A DNA stretch of 64,000 bases from Phocoena phocoena (Eukaryota; Chordata; Mammalia; Artiodactyla; Phocoenidae), in the NCBI RefSeq assembly GCF_963924675.1, contig NC_089223.1, positions 9,126,881 through 9,190,880 on the forward strand, written 5' to 3'. The notes below the pieces were generated by a model. The model was not told the origin of the DNA and did not search any database. It worked only from the letters and a program-made list of their open reading frames with translations. A program made the translations under genes and the position numbers. Shown here piece after piece: positions 60,300-64,000 of this stretch (position 1 is its first letter; each line of letters opens with the position of its first letter).

Positions 60300-63200
60300 T
60301 TGATTTCAAGCTTATTAAATTCTTTTTCTTGCACTTAAAAAAATTAATGTGTAAATTACATACAATGAAATTCACAGCTCTTAAGTGATGTGACGATCGT
60401 GCATAATCATTACTCACAACCCAAAGCAAAATGTAAAATATTTACATCATCTAAGAAAGATCTTTCATGTCCTTTTCCAATAAATCCTCCTACCCACCCC
60501 CAGAAAAAACTACTGTTTGATTTCTACCACCATAAATTAGTGCTTCCTATTCTTGGATATCATATAGATAGAACTGTGTTCTCTACTATATTTTCTATCT
60601 CAGATCTCTCCAGTCTTCATTTATATCTTCTTCTCTTGATGGACATTTGTGTTGTTTCCAGTTTGGGGCTACTAGTATGAATGAGGCTGCTCTGAATACT
60701 CTTGTAAAGATCTTTTTGTTTTTATTTCTCTCGGGTAAATATCTCAATGTAAAATTCCTCTATCAAGGGTGAGATATATATTTAAACTTTATAATTGTCT
60801 CACAGCTCTCCAAAATGGTAGTACCATTTCACACTTCTACTGGAAATATATGAGAGTTCTGATTGCTCTACCCCCTTCCAACATTGGGTGTTGTCTTTTT
60901 AAATTTCAGTTCTTCTAATGGTAGAATGGTATCTCATTATAGTTTTGTTTTGCTTCGCTCTGATAACAAAAAATACTGGGTACCTTTGCATGTGTATATT
61001 AGCTATTTGTGTATATTTTTTGTTATGTGTCTGTTCCAGGCTTCTGCCAACTTATTAATTGGATTCTTTGTCTTTTTATTATTTACTTACAGGAATTCAG
61101 TTTATATTCTGGATAGCGAATTTGTTCAAATATCTGAATTTCTACCATTTTTCTCCATTTTTCTACCATTTTTTTTGCCATGGGGTCATGATATAATAGC
61201 CTTTTACATAGTGTTCGTATTTAGTTATTTTTGTTTTCATGTCTGTGAAGGACATTAGTCTGTGGTTTTGTTTTTATTGAAGTATTTGGTTTTGTAATAT
61301 TTTGTACTAGTGTTTTTCTGACCTCATGAATTGAGTTGGAATATATTACTTCCTTTTTTTAAAGAGCTCATGGAGACATGATATTTCTTTTTTAAATGTT
61401 TGATAGAACCTACTAGTGAAACCATCTGGGCCTGGAGTTTTCTTTATTGGAAAGTTTATTATGAATGGGGATTTTTAGATTATTTTTAATGATTCTATCA
61501 ATTTTAGTAAGTTTTTAAAAAAATAATATATCTTCTTCATTTAAATTGTCAAACATATTGGCATGTGGGTCTTCTGGAGAAAAATCCTTTTAGGTTTTGC
61601 CTATTGTAGATACCTTTATTTCTCCTTTACTTTTATGGATATTTTTACTAGATAGATATAAAATTCTAAATTAACTGGCTTTTTTCCTTTGAGTACTTTA
61701 AAGATGTCATTCCACTGTCTTCTCTCATTCATTGTATTTAATGAAAAGTCAACCATAATTACTGTACCCTTTATGTAATTGTGACCTTTTAGAAAAATTA
61801 TTGAGTGCTTTCAAAATGTTCTTTGGTGTTTCAGGATTTTACCTACAGTATGTCCAGGCACAGTTTCCTTCTCAGGGTTTTCTGAACTTCTTTAGTGTTT
61901 GGGTTAATGTGTTTCACCTATTTTGGAAAATTCTTGTCTATTATCTTTTAAAATTTTATCTTTTTTCCTAATCTCTTTCTTTTCTTTTATTTATTCCTAT
62001 TATATCTATGTTATACCATATGAAAACGTTCCACAGATCTCAGGCACTGTTCCTTTTGTCTACACCTTTATCTTTTTTGTGTTTCAGTTTCGACAATTTA
62101 TTTTTGACTTGTCTTCAAATTAGCCAGTTGTTTTCTTTGATATTTCCACAGTGCTATTAAGCTTACCAAATTAATTCTTTATTTCTGATATCATATTTTT
62201 TGTTTCTAGCATTTCCATTTTCTTTATAGTTTTTGTCTCTGCTCAAATTCCCTTTCAGACATGCTTCCCTCATTCTAGCAAAGTTAGGTTAAATTCTCTG
62301 TCAATACATCTAATATCTGAGCCTTCTCTGGATTTTTTTCTACTGATGTTTTCTTTCCTGACTATGGGTCACATTTTCTCGTGTCTTCATTTGTCTCATA
62401 ATTTTTGAGAGGCATTATGTGTAAAAGAACTGTAGTAAATAATATTTACCTCAGAGAAGGGCATACCTTTCCTCCTGTCAGGCCTCTAGCATGGAGGTTG
62501 AGTCACACCAATTTGTAGTGAGCTCGGTTTAATCTAAACCAAGTTGTTGCATCTTTTATTAGTTTTAACTCACGATAGTTTTTAAATACTTTGAGGGTGT
62601 GATCAGTATTTTCCTTTCAACTAAGCTTAAGATCTGAGCAGAAACAAAGCTCCAGAGAGTTCTTTATTCTTTGCAATACAGAAAAAAGCTCTCTGAACTT
62701 TGTGTGTTATAAGACCTAAAATTAAGGTTTACTATCATATGCTGCTTTGACATGTGAAACCCCGAGGGCTTCATATGGCCTAACCACAAGTTCCCTTCCC
62801 CACTCTGCTCCAGCGGATAAGGTCCCCTGGCCAAATAGTTCTGATCACGGGGACCAGACACAGTTCCTGCTTGTCCCTGAGTAGTGGATTTCAGTTCTCT
62901 GCCAGCCTGTAGCATTACTCAAACAAGCCAATTGCATCCGCCAGTGAGAGCCGGGAGGGCAACCTATACTCTTAATATTACACAGCCTGCCTCTCACAGC
63001 TCCTGGCTGTTTGCTCTGTTCTCAAGTGCAACCCCTGTGTCGCTCTGCATGGTGTGTGGTGTCTCTCTTACCAGCTCTGTGAGTATATATTCATCCAGTA
63101 TCGGGTGCCATGTGTTCAGCCACCCCCATAACCTTAGGGTGGGAATTCCTTCCTCACCAGTGAAGAGGAGATGATTAAAACACTGTGGGAGATCTCCTAC

Positions 63201-63930
63201 TTTACAGTAAAAAAAAAATCTATTTTTTTCATCTCTGATGAGTTATCTTTCTTCCCCAGAACCACCCCTGGATTTCTACACTATGGAAGATATTTCTCCG
63301 ACTTTTTGCCTTATCACCTACCTTTGGGGGACCATCGAAGTGTGCTCAGTGAAGACCTGGCATGCCTCAAAGTTATTTTTTTTCTATTCTCTTGCCCTTT
63401 ACCCAGCCTACGGAGGGTTATGGCAGTGACTTAGTGGAGACTAAGTTCTCCTCTGTTAGCCTTCTCTTGTCACTACCCCAGGGAAGGGATGGGGGCTGAG
63501 GCTGCTTGTACAAACCTTGTGAGTGTGGAAGACTAAGCTCTCCATTCAGCCTCTGCAGGCAGGGACGGGGCAGCACCACAGTTCTTTCTGTGGTATTTTG
63601 TGCTAGTAGAGCAGTTACTGTCTAATAAGATTTCTGTCTTTCTAGGTTGACCGCTTTCTGGTCCTTTGGCTTTTCTTGGGTTTTTTATTGTTCATGCCAT
63701 TGGTGTTTCTAGTTTGCCAAATTCTCCAGTACTCAGTCTGGGAGGTGTGAGGCAAAAAGAAAATCCAGAGAACCCAATGCTGTGTTGTTCCTTGGGTCTC
63801 CTAGCCAATCTGCCTTCTTTTCTTCACCTCAGAGTCTTATGTTTGTTTTACATATAGTGTCCAGGATTTTTAGATGTACTTAGCAGGAGGAATAGGGAAA
63901 AGTATGTCTATTCCATAGGTCCAGAAGCAG
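60300..63930 (-). mobile_element. L1M/HAL1-like LINE fossil with most of ORF2 missing
   Basis: Read on the minus strand from 63930: 5' region ('gtctgcttctgg' with 'cttttccctattcctcctgc'), GC-richer untranslated region (62660-63850), an ORF1-like part (61620-62420), then a short ORF2-derived part (about 60880-61520; plus-strand 'accatctgggcctggagttttctt' near 61418 is ORF2 inverted) and an L1M 3' UTR ('ttgatggacatttgtgttgtttccagtttgg' near 60637 inverted). Total 3.6 kb, too short for a complete L1 (about 6 kb). Could be one internally deleted L1M, or a HAL1 abutting an L1M tail. The open frames on the plus strand here are antisense fossils. Confidence 0.7.
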
Positions 63931-64000
63931 ACGTCACTAATGATAATCACTCAACGACCAGACATAACTTTCATGAAGGTAAAGAAAATGTTATTTCTAA

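Noticed and set aside
60863..61258. 131-codon Phe-rich open frame on the plus strand, membrane-protein-like
   Set aside because: It is the reverse complement of L1 3' UTR/ORF2 sequence, which is A-rich and gives Phe/Leu-rich antisense frames.

Overview
This is a window of mammalian nuclear DNA, almost certainly from a cetacean and probably a toothed whale. Two lines of evidence support this. The coding exons are those of vertebrate alpha-synuclein. The intergenic and intronic DNA carries about eleven copies of the tRNA-derived CHR SINE (head 'ggcttccctggtggcgcag', B-box-like 'ggttcgtgccc', A-rich tail), which is characteristic of cetaceans and their close relatives. No ruminant Bov-tA or BovB element was recognised.

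Left part (1-12,430): the 5' half of SNCA on the minus strand. The window opens inside intron 3. Exon 3 (963-1004, 42 bp), intron 2 (about 9.3 kb, repeat-rich), exon 2 (10274-10419, 146 bp, with the start codon at 10394-10392), intron 1 (about 1.5 kb) and the non-coding exon 1 (3' end at 11889) follow leftward to rightward, the reverse of transcription. Exon 1 and most of intron 1 lie in a CpG island (about 10905-12430) with GC boxes, a perfect 6+6 palindrome and a GA-rich exon 1 strand. Exons 2 and 3 together encode residues 1-54 plus one base. The remaining coding exons (4-6) lie beyond the left edge.

Right part (12,430-64,000): the 5' flank of SNCA. I see no other gene. It is AT-rich intergenic DNA made largely of layered mobile-element debris: L1M/HAL1 fossils, artiodactyl-type L1 3' ends, CHR SINEs with clear target-site duplications, MIR, L2, hAT-Charlie and possible Tigger DNA transposons, one MaLR-like LTR, and several microsatellites. 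Nesting gives a relative chronology, for example CHR SINEs inserted into L1 copies at 17.05 kb and 23.94 kb, and an L1 tail inserted into a HAL1 at 45.4 kb.

The most notable points are in the synuclein sequence (Thr at position 53, the residue linked to human Parkinson disease when substituted; Glu at position 31, as in beta-synuclein) and in the promoter architecture. A SINE also sits only about 55-65 bp beyond the exon 2 splice donor. I found no evidence of an undescribed protein-coding or RNA-based system.
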